Shown here in pieces: positions 19,342 through 28,608 of a stretch of 64,000 bases of DNA. This DNA comes from Paenibacillus cisolokensis (lineage in GTDB: Bacteria; Bacillota; Bacilli; Paenibacillales; Paenibacillaceae), in contig NZ_BOVJ01000102.1 of the NCBI RefSeq assembly GCF_018403665.1, positions 1 through 64,000 of the forward strand, given 5' to 3'. Position 1 is the first letter of the stretch. The number at the start of each line of letters is the position of its first letter. The position numbers and the translations under genes were made by a program. The notes under the pieces are model-generated. The model did not search any database and had not been told where the DNA came from. It worked only from the letters and a program-made list of their open reading frames with translations.

Positions 19342-19452
19342 ATATGCTTATTGTAGTTGAATCGCAAGATAGTTGGAAGGATTTTCTTGCACCGCAAACT
19401 GCCGGTCAGAGATACCTTTATAGATGAAAGAAAAATTGTTCTCTTCTACGAT

Positions 19453-20791
19453 TCATTGCGCGTGTTCACGGACGAACCGATTGGCCGGGACAGGCAGGCC
19501 GTAATGATCGCGCAGCGTTGCGCCCGTATATTCCGTGCGGAACAACCCTCTGCGCTGCAGCTCCGGGACGACGAAATCGACGAAGTCATCGAACCCCCCC
19601 GTTCATGACCTGGGGCATAATGTTAAAGCCGTCGGCCGCTTCCTGCGTAAACCAATGCTCGATAAGATCCGCGATCTGCGCCGGCGTCCCCGCGATCGTC
19701 CGATGGCCCCGTCCGCCGGCCAACCGATGCAGCACTTCCCGCAGCGTCAAATTCTCGCTGCGAGCCAGCCGTACGATCAAATCCGTCCGGCTTACATGTC
19801 CCCTTACTTCTTCGACCGGAAGGTCCGGGAACGGTCCGTCAAGCGGATAGCCCGACAAATCGAACCCGACACGTTTCGACAACATCAGCAGACTGTGAGC
19901 AGGATTGCTGAGCTCGATCAATTTCGCTTCCTTCTCCAATGCCTCCTCCTCGGTGCGGCCGATGATCGGGCAAATGCCGGGCAGAATGTGTACATGCTCC
20001 GGAGAACGGCCGAATTGTTCCGCTTGCCGCTTCAGGTCCCGGTAAAAAAGACGCGCATCTTCATACGTCTGCTGCGCCGTGAAGATCGCCTCGGCGAATT
20101 CGGCCGCGAACCGCCTGCCGTCCCGCGAAGATCCGGCCTGCACCAACACCGGCCGCCCTTGCGGGGAGCGGGACACGTTCAGCGGCCCTTTCACCGAGTA
20201 GAACCGGCTTTTATGGTTTACTTCATGCACCTTGGCGGAATCGGCATAAATCCCCGCCTGCTGGTCGCAAATGAGTGCATCCTCTTCCCAACTGTCCCAC
20301 AGCTTCGTCGCGACATCGAGAAACTCCCGTGCCCGCTCATAACGCTCCGCATGCTCCGGAATCCGGTCGAGATTGAAATTTTGCGCTTCCTCATCCGTAC
20401 CGGAAGTAATGATGTTCCAACCGGCGCGTCCGCCGCTCAAATGATCGAGCGAGGCGAAACGGCGCGCCAGATTGAACGGCTCGTTGAAACTGGTGGACAC
20501 CGTCGCAATCAGGCCGATCCGGCGGGTGACGACCGAGAGCGCGGTCAGAAGCGTGAGCGGCTCCAAACCGCCTGCCGCGCCGGACCGGACCATAGCGGGG
20601 CTCGTCGACAACCGGTCCGCGAAGAAAAGCGAATCCAGCTTGGCGGCCTCCGCTTTGACGGCGATCCGCTGATAATAAGCGAAATCCAATAATTGGTTGA
20701 CGTTCGTATCCGGATGTCGCCAAGCCGCTTCATGATGCCCCATCGGAGCGACGAACAAATTCAGGTGAAGCTGACGGTCTCGTTTGCTCAT
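19453..20791 (-). CDS. NtaA/SnaA/DszA-family flavin monooxygenase, one inserted base near the 3' end
   Basis: About 445 residues after repair; class C LLM monooxygenase acting with reduced FMN on an organosulfur or chelator-type compound. Marks are [20 protein letters not shown] at the start, [31 protein letters not shown] and [20 protein letters not shown]. The frame closes early at the C7 run at 19594-19600; with C6 it continues [19 protein letters not shown] and stops at 19453. This is the only clear run that is too long rather than too short. ATG at 20789-20791 follows GAGAGGGG. It lies downstream of the ssuC-like permease, in the sulfur cluster. Confidence 0.87.
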
Positions 20792-20873
20792 CCTGTAACC
20801 CCTCTCTTTCCCAAATTCATGCAAAAGCTCCCGGATGGAAACGGATGGCTGCCGACGGGATTGCCGTACAGGG

Positions 20874-20911
20874 ATTGGGGATCAACCGTTGAATTGGGGA
20901 TCAACCGTTGA
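20874..20911. repeat. Perfect 19-bp tandem duplication over the ssuC stop codon
   Basis: Two identical units, 20874-20892 and 20893-20911 (ATTGGGGATCAACCGTTGA). The second unit contains the last codons and stop of the ssuC-like permease (minus strand); the first is an untranslated copy just downstream. Confidence 0.85.
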
Positions 20912-21776
20912 AGCTGTCGCGCCATCGGAGCAGCCGCCGCTCCAGGTAACGGACGAATGAATCCGTCGCCTTGCCGACGATCGCAAAGATGATGATGCCG
21001 ACGAACACGATCGACGTCTGGGAGAACTGGCGAGCGTCCATAATCAAATAACCGATGCCTTCACTGGAGCCCATCAGCTCCGCGACGACGAGGCCGAGCC
21101 AGGAGACGCCCAGCGACAGGCGCAGTCCGAGCAGAATGTTCGGCAGAGAGGCCGGCAGGACGAGCCGCGTAATCTGCTTCCACCGGCTGAACTCGAGGAT
21201 GCGCGCTACGTCGAACAGCTTCGAGTCCGCGTTGCGGATGCCCAGAAACGTATTGACGTACAGCGGGAAGAACGCGCCTTTGGCAATGAGCAGCACCTTC
21301 GAAAATTCGCCGAAGCCGAACCAGAGGATGAACAGAGGCGTAATGGCCAGATGCGGAATCATGCGCAGCATCTGGACGGTCGGGTCGACCGTCTCCTCGA
21401 ACCGCCGGAACAAGCCGACGGCGAAGCCGAACAACAAACCGAGCCCCCCGCCCAGCAGGAAGCCGAGGGCGGCGCGGTATACGCTGATCCCCAGATGGCC
21501 GAACAGTTCGCCGGAAACGATGAGGTCCACGAACGAGCGGCCGATCGCCACCGGCGTAGGCAGCAAGTTCGCGGAGATCAGTTCCAGCATACCTGCGATT
21601 TGCCAGACCGTCAGAATGCCGACCGGCAGCAGCGAGCCGCGAATCAGGACAGTCCGTTTATTTGGGCGTTTCGACCGGATGCCGCCGGAATGGTCACGCT
21701 GCGATTCCGGCAGCGGCAAGCCGTTTCCGGTTTCCTTCGGCAAAACAGGACGGGCGATCGCTTCTGTAGAATTCAT
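20901..21776 (-). CDS. ssuC: Aliphatic sulfonate ABC transporter permease (SsuC-like)
   Basis: A 291-residue permease of the SsuC/TauC/NrtB class with six predicted membrane helices. A charged N-terminal tail precedes GSLLPVGILTVWQIAGMLEL. The ATPase-contact loop is in the segment DVARILEFSRWKQITRLVLP, and ASLPNILLGLRLSLGVSWLG follows. ATG at 21774-21776 follows GAGAGGTG. It is downstream of the ATPase gene with 27 bases between and forms the channel for substrate delivered by the SsuA-like protein. Frame intact. Confidence 0.9.
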   Translation of the reverse strand: MNSTEAIARPVLPKETGNGLPLPESQRDHSGGIRSKRPNKRTVLIRGSLLPVGILTVWQIAGMLELISANLLPTPVAIGRSFVDLIVSGELFGHLGISVYRAALGFLLGGGLGLLFGFAVGLFRRFEETVDPTVQMLRMIPHLAITPLFILWFGFGEFSKVLLIAKGAFFPLYVNTFLGIRNADSKLFDVARILEFSRWKQITRLVLPASLPNILLGLRLSLGVSWLGLVVAELMGSSEGIGYLIMDARQFSQTSIVFVGIIIFAIVGKATDSFVRYLERRLLRWRDSFNG

Positions 21777-21803
21777 GGTAACACCTCTCTGTCTCGAATA
21801 TCG

Positions 21804-22575
21804 TTAAATGCCGTAGCTGTCGACCAGCTCCGGCTCATCGATCTTCTCGAACTCGCTCAATACGCGGCGCCGAAATTCCTGGAACGAGCCGCTGGATTTT
21901 TGCGCGGATACGGCAGGTCGATCGGAATGACGCCGCGGATCGTACCCGGCCGCGGGTCCATGATGACGACGCGGTTGCCGAGAAAGACGGCCTCGTCGAT
22001 ATCGTGCGTGACGAATATCATCATGGTCTTGTTTCTTCTCCAGATGTCGAGCAGAACTTCCTGCATATGTCCTCTCGTGAAAGCGTCGAGCGCTCCGAAC
22101 GGCTCGTCGAGCAGCAGAACTTTCGGATTGCGCAAGAGCGCCCTGGCGATCGCCACGCGCTGGGACATTCCCCCGGACAGCTCGCGGGGGTACGCTTTTC
22201 GAAGCCTTTCAGGCGCACGGCCTCAATCAGCTCGTCGACCTTGCGGCGCGTGTCGGGACGGGAAAGCGGCAGATCGGCGGCGATGTTCCGTTCGACCGTA
22301 AGCCAGGGAAACAGGCGATGCTCTTGAAAAATAAATCCTTTGTCGATGCCCGGCTTTCTCACCGGCTGCTGATCCAGCAGCACCTCGCCGTCATAGTCGA
22401 TATCGAGGCCGGCGATAATTTTGAGCAGCGTGCTCTTTCCGCAGCCGCTCGGTCCGATGATCGTGACGAACTCGCCGGGACGCACGTGCAGTTGAATGTC
22501 TTTCAGCGCATGAACGACGCCCGAAGGCGTGACGAACGACTTGTTCAACCGATTGATCTGCAAAGCGGCGGACAA
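21804..22575 (-). CDS. ssuB: Aliphatic sulfonate ABC transporter ATP-binding protein (SsuB-like), two frameshifts
   Basis: About 257 residues after repair. Walker A is [11 protein letters not shown], the Q-loop region [15 protein letters not shown], signature [17 protein letters not shown], Walker [18 protein letters not shown], and the H-loop [10 protein letters not shown]. Two breaks are A/T runs one base short on the minus strand: A4 at 22196-22199 and A5 at 21897-21901. Repair gives an ending ELVDSYGI. I prefer TTG at 22573-22575, 9 bases after AAGGAG; an alternative TTG lies two codons upstream. It energises sulfonate uptake with the SsuC-like permease. Confidence 0.87.
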
Positions 22576-22596
22576 TTGCAACCTCTCCTTTCCGGC

Positions 22597-23796
22597 TCAG
22601 GCCGTCTCATGAAACGGATGCGGATCTCGCCCTTCGCGCTGCGCCAGCTTGCGCTTCACGAGCGGAAGGAGCAGCTCGCCTGTAATCTTCGCTTCCTCCA
22701 GATGCGGGTAACCCGACAGGATGAAGGACGAGATGCCGAGATCGACGTATTCCAGCAGCCGGTCCGACACCTGCTCCGGCGTACCGACGAGCAGCATCGC
22801 GCCGCCGCCGCGAACGGTCGACAATCCCGCCCACAAGTTCGGAGCGATCAGAAAGTCGTTGTTCCGCGATTGCTCGCGCAGCTCGTTTTGCCGCTTCTGG
22901 CCCGTCGCATCCGTGTTGTCGAAGCGGGCTTTGGACCGCTCGATCGCCGCGGGGGCGACCTTGCTGATGATGTCCCACGCCACGCACCACGCTTCTTCCT
23001 CGGTAGGCCGCACGAGCACCTGCGCGCGGAGACCGTAGCGCAGCTTCCGTTCGATCCCTTTCTCGCGCTTCAATTCGGCGCGCAGCGTCTCCATCTCTTC
23101 GATCTGCTCGCGGATCCAATCGAGCGGTTCCGCCCACATCAGGTATACGTCGGCCGTTTCTGCCGCCGTTCGTTTGCCGGCCTTGGAGCTGCCGCCAAAG
23201 TAAAGCGGGGGGTGAGGGTCCTGCACAGGCGCCGGAAGGCTTGCGCCACCGTCGAGCTGATAATACTTGCCCTTGTATGACAGCTTCTCGTTCGAGCCAT
23301 AGGAGGAATTGGCGGCGAGGAATTGTTCGCCGTTACGTTTGGAACGCGTCCATACCTCCTTTACAATTTCGAGAAACTCCCGGGTCCGCTCGTAACGCTC
23401 GTCATGATTGTGCGCGAGCGGATCGCCGGTCGCAATCAGATCGGCAGGCGCCCCGCCGGACACGACGTTGACAAGAGCCCGGCCCCCGGATACGTAATCG
23501 AGCGACGCCGCCATCCGGGCGGCAAGCACCGGCGCGATCAGACCGGGACGGAAAGCGACAAGCGGCTTCAAAATCTTCGTATGCGCCGCGATCTGCGATC
23601 CGACGATCCACGAATCGATGCAGGAGCCGCCGGTCGGGATAAGCGCGAACGTGAAGCCTGCCTGCTCGGCCGCCTTGCCCACTTCGATCATGTATTCCCC
23701 CGTCGACTCCCGCTCCGGTTTGACGCCGATATACTTGCCGTCCCCCGTCGTCGGAATGAACCAGCCGAACTCCACTTCCTGATTTTGCTTTGCCAT
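22597..23796 (-). CDS. ssuD: FMNH2-dependent alkanesulfonate monooxygenase (SsuD-like)
   Basis: A 399-residue LLM monooxygenase close to SsuD, which cleaves alkanesulfonates to aldehyde and sulfite using reduced FMN. Family marks are FGWFIPTTGDGKYIG, LIPTGGSCIDSWIVGS, ALVNVVSGGAPADLIATGD and PPLYFGGSSKAGKRTAAETA, plus the C-terminal LVGTPEQVSDRLLEYVDLGI. I chose ATG at 23794-23796, 10 bases after GAGGGG; GTG at 23803 is too close to it. It is first in the minus-strand unit ssuD-ssuB-ssuC-second monooxygenase, behind a leader hairpin at 23887-23929. The released sulfite feeds cysteine synthesis. Confidence 0.87.
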   Translation of the reverse strand: MAKQNQEVEFGWFIPTTGDGKYIGVKPERESTGEYMIEVGKAAEQAGFTFALIPTGGSCIDSWIVGSQIAAHTKILKPLVAFRPGLIAPVLAARMAASLDYVSGGRALVNVVSGGAPADLIATGDPLAHNHDERYERTREFLEIVKEVWTRSKRNGEQFLAANSSYGSNEKLSYKGKYYQLDGGASLPAPVQDPHPPLYFGGSSKAGKRTAAETADVYLMWAEPLDWIREQIEEMETLRAELKREKGIERKLRYGLRAQVLVRPTEEEAWCVAWDIISKVAPAAIERSKARFDNTDATGQKRQNELREQSRNNDFLIAPNLWAGLSTVRGGGAMLLVGTPEQVSDRLLEYVDLGISSFILSGYPHLEEAKITGELLLPLVKRKLAQREGRDPHPFHETA

Positions 23797-23881
23797 ATTA
23801 CTCACACCCCTCGATCATTCAGATATTTTCATGATTCAACTCAGAATAAAGTCACTCATCTCCTCCTGGCAGCGATAGGAC

Positions 23882-23929
23882 AAAAAAGACTTACCAATAT
23901 CCGCACAGCCTCCGTGCGGTGGTAAGTCT
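23882..23929 (-). terminator. Hairpin with T-tract between yezD and ssuD-like gene
   Basis: On the minus strand AGACTTACC pairs with GGTAAGTCT, with an inner stem CCGCAC/GTGCGG and bulges of 1 and 5 bases, then TTTTTT. It either ends the yezD transcript or attenuates read-through into ssuD. It resembles the hairpin at 25358-25401. Confidence 0.75.
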
Positions 23930-23965
23930 CCGGCAAACCGGTCGACATCTGGGTTAGGTGTCGCA

Positions 23966-24160
23966 TTACCGAGGTCGATACGATATTTTGCCTGCTCTGG
24001 GGCGCGATGACTGACGCACGTCGAACCGTTTGCGTTCCGTTCGCTCGATTTGAACAATCCGTCCGTCGTGCACGTTGATTTGAACGACGCCGTATTCCAG
24101 TCCGTTCACTTCCTCCAATATCCAACGAATGATCGTCTCGTCGAATTCCAGTTTGGTCAT
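23966..24160 (-). CDS. YezD family small protein (DUF2292)
   Basis: A 64-residue protein. The core IIRWILEEVNGLEYGVVQIN followed by VHDGRIVQIERTER matches the DUF2292/YezD family, small basic proteins often found beside sulfur-assimilation genes in Firmicutes. Here it sits between a nitroreductase and the sulfonate genes, which fits that context. ATG at 24158-24160 is preceded by AAGGAG. The last 20 residues are Arg/Lys-rich and less conserved. Molecular role is unknown. Confidence 0.78.
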   Translation of the reverse strand: MTKLEFDETIIRWILEEVNGLEYGVVQINVHDGRIVQIERTERKRFDVRQSSRPRAGKISYRPR

Positions 24161-24188
24161 CGTACATATCTCCTTCTCATTGACGAAT

Positions 24189-24842
24189 TTAGACATCTGC
24201 CAGATCAGTGTCCGGCGGCGCAATCGGCAGCAGGCTGTCTGCAATCGGCCGCCGGCCATTCGGTTTTTCTTGCTCGTGGAAGCTCGGATCCAACTCGTCC
24301 AAACGGCCCCGGTATCCGAGCGCAATGACCGCATGCAGCGCAATCGAATCCGGCACCTGCAGCGTCTTCCGGGCAAGCTCCTGATCGAAGCCGCCGACCG
24401 CGCGGGTCGATAAGCCGAGCAGCCGCGCTTGCAGCGCCAGCGTCGCCCATGCCGCGCCGGCGTCGAAGGCGTGCGTATTCAACGGTTCGCCGTTGTCACG
24501 GAATTTCTCGGATGCGATCAGCAGCAGAACGGGCGCCTTTCGCGTCCACAGCTGGTTCCGCGGCCGGATGAACGATTGGAACACTTCATGCTCTTCCTTC
24601 GTACGGGCGACATAGAACCGCCAAGGCTGCTGATTGCCCCCGGAAGGCGCCCACCGCGCCGCTTCCAGCACGGTGAACAGCACTTCGTCGCTGACCGGGA
24701 TCGTCGCGTAGGATCGCGGCGACCACCTGTTCAGAATGAGAGGATGCACCGGATAATCGGGTTGTCGGCTTGCAAGCACCTCTTCGTCATAGGACAATCC
24801 TGCCGGGGGGCTTGCAGCGAATGAAGAATGAATGTTGCTCAT
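24189..24842 (-). CDS. Nitroreductase family flavoprotein
   Basis: A 217-residue NAD(P)H-dependent FMN oxidoreductase. The FMN-binding signature NRWSPRSYATIPVSDEVLFT at the N-terminal third is followed by AARWAPSGGNQQPWRFYVAR; later segments are NTHAFDAGAAWATLALQARL and a C-terminal VIALGYRGRL. I chose ATG at 24840-24842, after GGGAGTGG; an in-frame codon 15 bases upstream lacks a better site. The gene is 28 bases upstream of yezD. In this cluster it could supply reduced flavin or act on a sulfur-associated substrate, but that is inference. Confidence 0.87.
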   Translation of the reverse strand: MSNIHSSFAASPPAGLSYDEEVLASRQPDYPVHPLILNRWSPRSYATIPVSDEVLFTVLEAARWAPSGGNQQPWRFYVARTKEEHEVFQSFIRPRNQLWTRKAPVLLLIASEKFRDNGEPLNTHAFDAGAAWATLALQARLLGLSTRAVGGFDQELARKTLQVPDSIALHAVIALGYRGRLDELDPSFHEQEKPNGRRPIADSLLPIAPPDTDLADV

Positions 24843-24916
24843 CTGGACCACTCCCAATCTTGATATAAGGGTTTGTAACCGAAAACCGAACGCCCGGCGA
24901 TCGTCGTGCCAGCCGA

Positions 24917-25254
24917 TTATGCCTGCCTGAAGACGCGCTTCAGGAAGACGGCCGTTTCCTCGAAGGCCTGATCGAGCGCATCGGTCGGGCCTTCGTAAGG
25001 ATCGGCGACTCCGAACGTGTGGTTGCCTCCGGGGACGGCGACGAACGTCTGATGCGGCGCCAGCTCGCGAAGCGCCCGGTTCTGCGCCAGCAGCCGCTCG
25101 CTGTCCCCCAATCCTTATGGCCGCGGAACCCGTGTCCGATCAGCAGTACCGGTTTGGCGGCGCCGTCCTTGATCGTCCGCACGTCGCCCGACAAAAAGGA
25201 ACCGTCCTCCAGTTCGATGCGAAATTTCTGGTGATCCAGCACTTCTTTGCTCAT
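24917..25254 (-). pseudogene. Alpha/beta hydrolase (dienelactone-hydrolase-like) lacking its middle
   Basis: The beginning of the gene (KEVLDHQKFRIELEDGSFLS, VLLIGHGFRGHKDWG) and the end (GGNHTFGVADPYEGPTDALD, AVFLKRVFRQA) are those of an alpha/beta hydrolase of about 280-300 residues. Between GHKDWG and DSERLLAQ, near 25110, the catalytic core with the nucleophile elbow is missing, roughly 600 bases by comparison with the family, and the two ends are in different frames. The oxyanion GHGF and the terminal histidine region survive. ATG at 25252-25254 follows GAGGAGGA. It could be a true deletion or an assembly collapse. Confidence 0.68.
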
Positions 25255-25353
25255 TGCCATTCCTCCTCGGCATTCAGGTTCCATACACGGATTTCAGCAT
25301 CATGCCCACCGGTCTATCGCTTCACCCGATCCTCCTTTCGTCAATGAGAAAAT

Positions 25354-25401
25354 AAAAGGAGACTTTCCGTTTTCCCGCTCCGGGAGCGGCAGAAAGTCTC
25401 C
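25354..25401 (-). terminator. Hairpin with T-tract upstream of the hydrolase remnant
   Basis: On the minus strand GGAGACTTTC pairs perfectly with GAAAGTCTCC; the inner stem is CCGCTC/GAGCGG with a 2-base 5' and 7-base 3' bulge, followed by TTTTATTTT. It lies between a promoter-like sequence (25422-25450) and the start at 25254, so it is in a leader. The previous minus-strand gene ends at 25478. Confidence 0.75.
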
Positions 25402-25421
25402 AAAATATTTGGTGGACATAT

Positions 25422-25450
25422 TTTATAATTCCAATGAGTTTAGTTGGCAT
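25422..25450 (-). promoter_or_regulatory. Possible promoter with a GGAATT element ahead of the hydrolase-nitroreductase-yezD unit
   Basis: On the minus strand ATGCCA (25445-25450), a 17-base spacer and TATAAA (25422-25427). The spacer contains TCATTGGAATT, which resembles the conserved end of CymR-type sulfur-regulon boxes. The match is partial and I give it low weight. Confidence 0.4.
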
Positions 25451-25477
25451 AAGTGGACTGATAAGAGATTAACATGT

Positions 25478-26544
25478 TTACCGGAAGCTGTCAACACCGG
25501 GTTTGGAAATTTGCCGGCTCCACGTCCGGTACAGCCATTCGGCGAACAACGCTTTCTCCTCGAACTGCGGATAGTGAGCGGATTTTTCGAAAAGAACAAA
25601 TTCTTTCACCGGAGCTTCCAGCATATCGAAGTATTCTTTCGCCGCCTTTGCCGATGTCATATAATCATATTTTCCCATCACGAAATAGCAGGGAATCTCC
25701 AATCGATCGACGATATGGACAATATTGTTTTTCGCTTCTTCCGCCAACAATATTTTTTGCGACAGCGAAACTCCTTTCAAATAGCGTATGACATCCAGCA
25801 AATTGTACTCGGGATTAAAGAGGAACCCCGTGTAATAATCCATATTGTCGTCAATCAATCTCGCCGCGCCGCCATATTTTCGAACCATGTCTCTGGGAGT
25901 GATCCGCTCGCCTTTCCCGATCGGTTCGCGCAGACGCTCCAACCTTTCCGCATCGCGGGCGTTGCCGGCCAGCTTCGCCTGCTCGATCGTATAGTCCAAA
26001 CTGTCCAGTTCGCTTTTTACATGATCCGAAACTTGCCCGATTCCGATATAGGCAGCAAATTTGTCCGGCGCTTTGGCCGCCGCTTTCATCCCGATGTATG
26101 TGCCGAAAGAATGGCCGATCAGCAGCACGTTCTCTTGTCCCAGTTTCTCCGTCACATAATCGGTCAATGCCAGCAAATCGTCTACGAGCAGGTCTGTCGA
26201 CAAATCGGAGTAGTCCTCAAAAAATGATAGGACTTTCCGCTCCCCCGCTGATCGTAATGAACGATCGTAAAACGCTCCTCAAGCAAGTCCTGGTATTTTC
26301 TCACATAAGGAATTTCGGAACAACCCGGGCCGCCATGTACGAATATGACAATCGGATTGCGCCGGTCCGCGCCCCTGATCATCACTTCATGCCCGGTGCC
26401 GTTGATTTCCACTTGCCCTAACGTACTGATGCTATAGTCTCCTTTTATTCGGGGGGTCCATGTCGGGAATACCATTCCGGTTCCAATAAGCAGAACGAAT
26501 ATGACGATGCCGATTTTCAGTATTTTGACAATTTTCTTTTTCAT
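25478..26544 (-). CDS. Membrane-anchored alpha/beta hydrolase, one frameshift
   Basis: About 355 residues after repair. A hydrophobic N-terminal segment (ILKIGIVIFVLLIGTGMVF) anchors it or acts as an uncleaved signal. The catalytic domain resembles prolyl-aminopeptidase-type hydrolases: oxyanion motif HGGPG, DQRGSGKS, and nucleophile elbow GHSFGTY; the C-terminal histidine lies in FEKSAHYPQFEEK. The frame breaks in the A6 run at 26219-26224 (T6 on the coding strand), which should be seven; repair reads SYHFFEDYSDLSTDL. Substrate is unknown. It is a single gene, convergent with nothing, in front of the sulfur cluster. Confidence 0.85.
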
Positions 26545-26703
26545 CTCGAAGTCTCCTTGGTCGCGGCGGCATTACTTCCATTCTAACATTATATCAACAA
26601 TGTGGAACCGGAGACTGCAATAACCCGATGACAAAATTCGTCAATTTTTGATATTATAAAAAGCAAATAACATAATATAGCAGGAGGATGCAGCAATATC
26701 ATC

Positions 26704-28391
26704 ATGAGATTTCCAATTCGTATCAAATTACTGACCAGTTTTCTAGCCATATCCGTTATGCTTGGCGTTGCGGGCATAATAGCGTACGCGTATATGGGAA
26801 TCGTAGACCGTAGTTATTCGGACCTTGTAGACCGGAGAGCGCTCATATTGCTTAAAGCGAAAGAGATGCAGATACAGGCGACCCAGATCAACAGCAGTGC
26901 TCGTGATTTCCTGCTCACGCGCGATTCGGCCGCTTTGGATAAAATGAACGAGGCTATGAACCAATTGGCGAATTCGATTCAAGAAGGGTCCGCCATGGTG
27001 CAATCGGAAGACAACAAGCGTTTGCTGCAGGAAATGAAAGCGAACCTTGAAAAACTGGAGCATGCCAAATCGGAATTTGTTAGCCTGATGCAGAAGTCAC
27101 CCGAACAATCGCTGCAATACGCGACAGAAAATTTGTTTCCGCTCAGCCGGGATATCCGGACAAAAAGCGACGGTCTCGCTTCCTATCAACAGAATCAAAT
27201 GGAGAATGCGAGCCGGGAAAATAAAGCGACTGTCGAAACAGCGCAAAAGTAGTTCTACTGACGCTGGTCATTGCGATAACGGCAGCGATCGGATTGGCGC
27301 TTTATCTTGCTTCTCGCCTTTCCAAGCCGCTTGTCGAAATGACTGCTGCCGCGCAATTGATCGCAGATGGGGATTTGACGAAAGACATTCCGGTCATTCG
27401 AAGCCGTGATGAAATGGGAAGCATGTCTGCGGCATTCCAGAAGATGGCGTCCAATTTGCGTTCGCTGATCCGCACTGTCGCTCTCAGCGCGGAAGAAGTC
27501 GCAACAAACTCCCGGGAACTGGCCGCAAGCGCCGATCAGTCGACGCAAGCGGCGCAACAAATTACAACTGCGATTCAGGATATCGCTGCAGGAGCGGAAA
27601 ATCAGGCAAAAGGAGCGGAATCCAATTCCCGCGCAGTCGAAGAGCTGTCGACGGGGATTCAACGATTGGCCGCTTCAACGGAAGGCATGCACGCATCGTC
27701 TCTGCAAACAGCCGAAAGAGCGGAACGGGGAAGCGAGCTTTTGCAGCACCTCTACAGTCGTATGGAAGCGGTTCAGCATGCCGCCACGGAATCATCCGAG
27801 ATGATGGATCAGTTGTACGAACGGTTATCCGAAATCGGAAGTATTGTCGGCTTGATGCGAGAAATTGCAGCCCAAACCCAATTGCTTTCGCTTAACGCAT
27901 CCATTGAAGCGGCAAGAGCAGGCGAAGCGGGGCATGGGTTTGCCGTAGTTGCAGGAGAAGTGAAGAAACTGGCGGATCAATCCGGGCAATCGGCACAAAG
28001 CGTAGCAGGGCTTTTGGAAAATATCTCGCTTCAATCCAACAAAGTCGCACAAGCGATGCGTTCCAGCGTCCGGGAGGTGGAAAACGGCATGAACGCCGCC
28101 AACGATGCGAAACAAGCTTTCGTTGAGATTCTGGAATCGGTGCATCATGTGGAAAGAGAAGTTCAGGAAGCATCTGTCGTCTCCGAACAAATGGCTGCAA
28201 GCTCACAAGAAATTTCTGCGTCGATGGAACAAACGGTCGCCATTTCGCAGGAAACGTCGGCAGGTGCCCAGGAAGTTACGGCGGCGACCGAACAGCAGCT
28301 TGCGTCTTTGGAAGAAATATCAGCAGCTTCCGTCGAATTGAGTCGAACAGCCCAGGAATTAAACGATATCATTTCACGATTCCGCGTGTGA
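26704..28391 (+). CDS. Methyl-accepting chemotaxis protein, one frameshift
   Basis: About 562 residues after repair. Order: membrane helix 1 ([20 protein letters not shown]), a helical-bundle ligand domain (4HB_MCP-like, to about residue 180), membrane helix 2 ([20 protein letters not shown]), HAMP ([20 protein letters not shown]) and the cytoplasmic signalling domain with the tip [20 protein letters not shown]. It ends [16 protein letters not shown], a normal receptor terminus. The frame breaks at the A4 run at 27245-27248; A5 gives QKVVLLTLV and opens helix 2. It detects an unknown chemical outside the cell and controls CheA. Confidence 0.9.
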
Positions 28392-28403
28392 ATGTTCCGA
28401 TCG

Positions 28404-28426
28404 ACCCGCATATATTGCGGGTTTTT
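28404..28426 (+). terminator. Terminator after the chemoreceptor gene
   Basis: ACCCGCA pairs with TGCGGGT around a five-base loop, followed by TTTTCGTC, 13 bases after the stop codon. Confidence 0.85.
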
Positions 28427-28608
28427 CGTCTTTCTTCAGCTTCATATCCGGAGACTCCGACACTGCCGAGACCGCATCGACCTCGGCAAGCGGCCGTGCC
28501 GCCCAGCGCCGTCCCGCGGCTGCCGCTGGGCTTCGGGCGCAGGATTGTGCTATTATACTTGTATACTCGTAACAAAAAGCGAAACTAAGAGGAGAAACGC
28601 ATCGAATC

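Noticed and set aside
25422-25450. A firm CymR box
   Set aside because: Only the GGAATT end and a few positions agree with what I remember of the consensus, so it is listed only as a possible promoter element.
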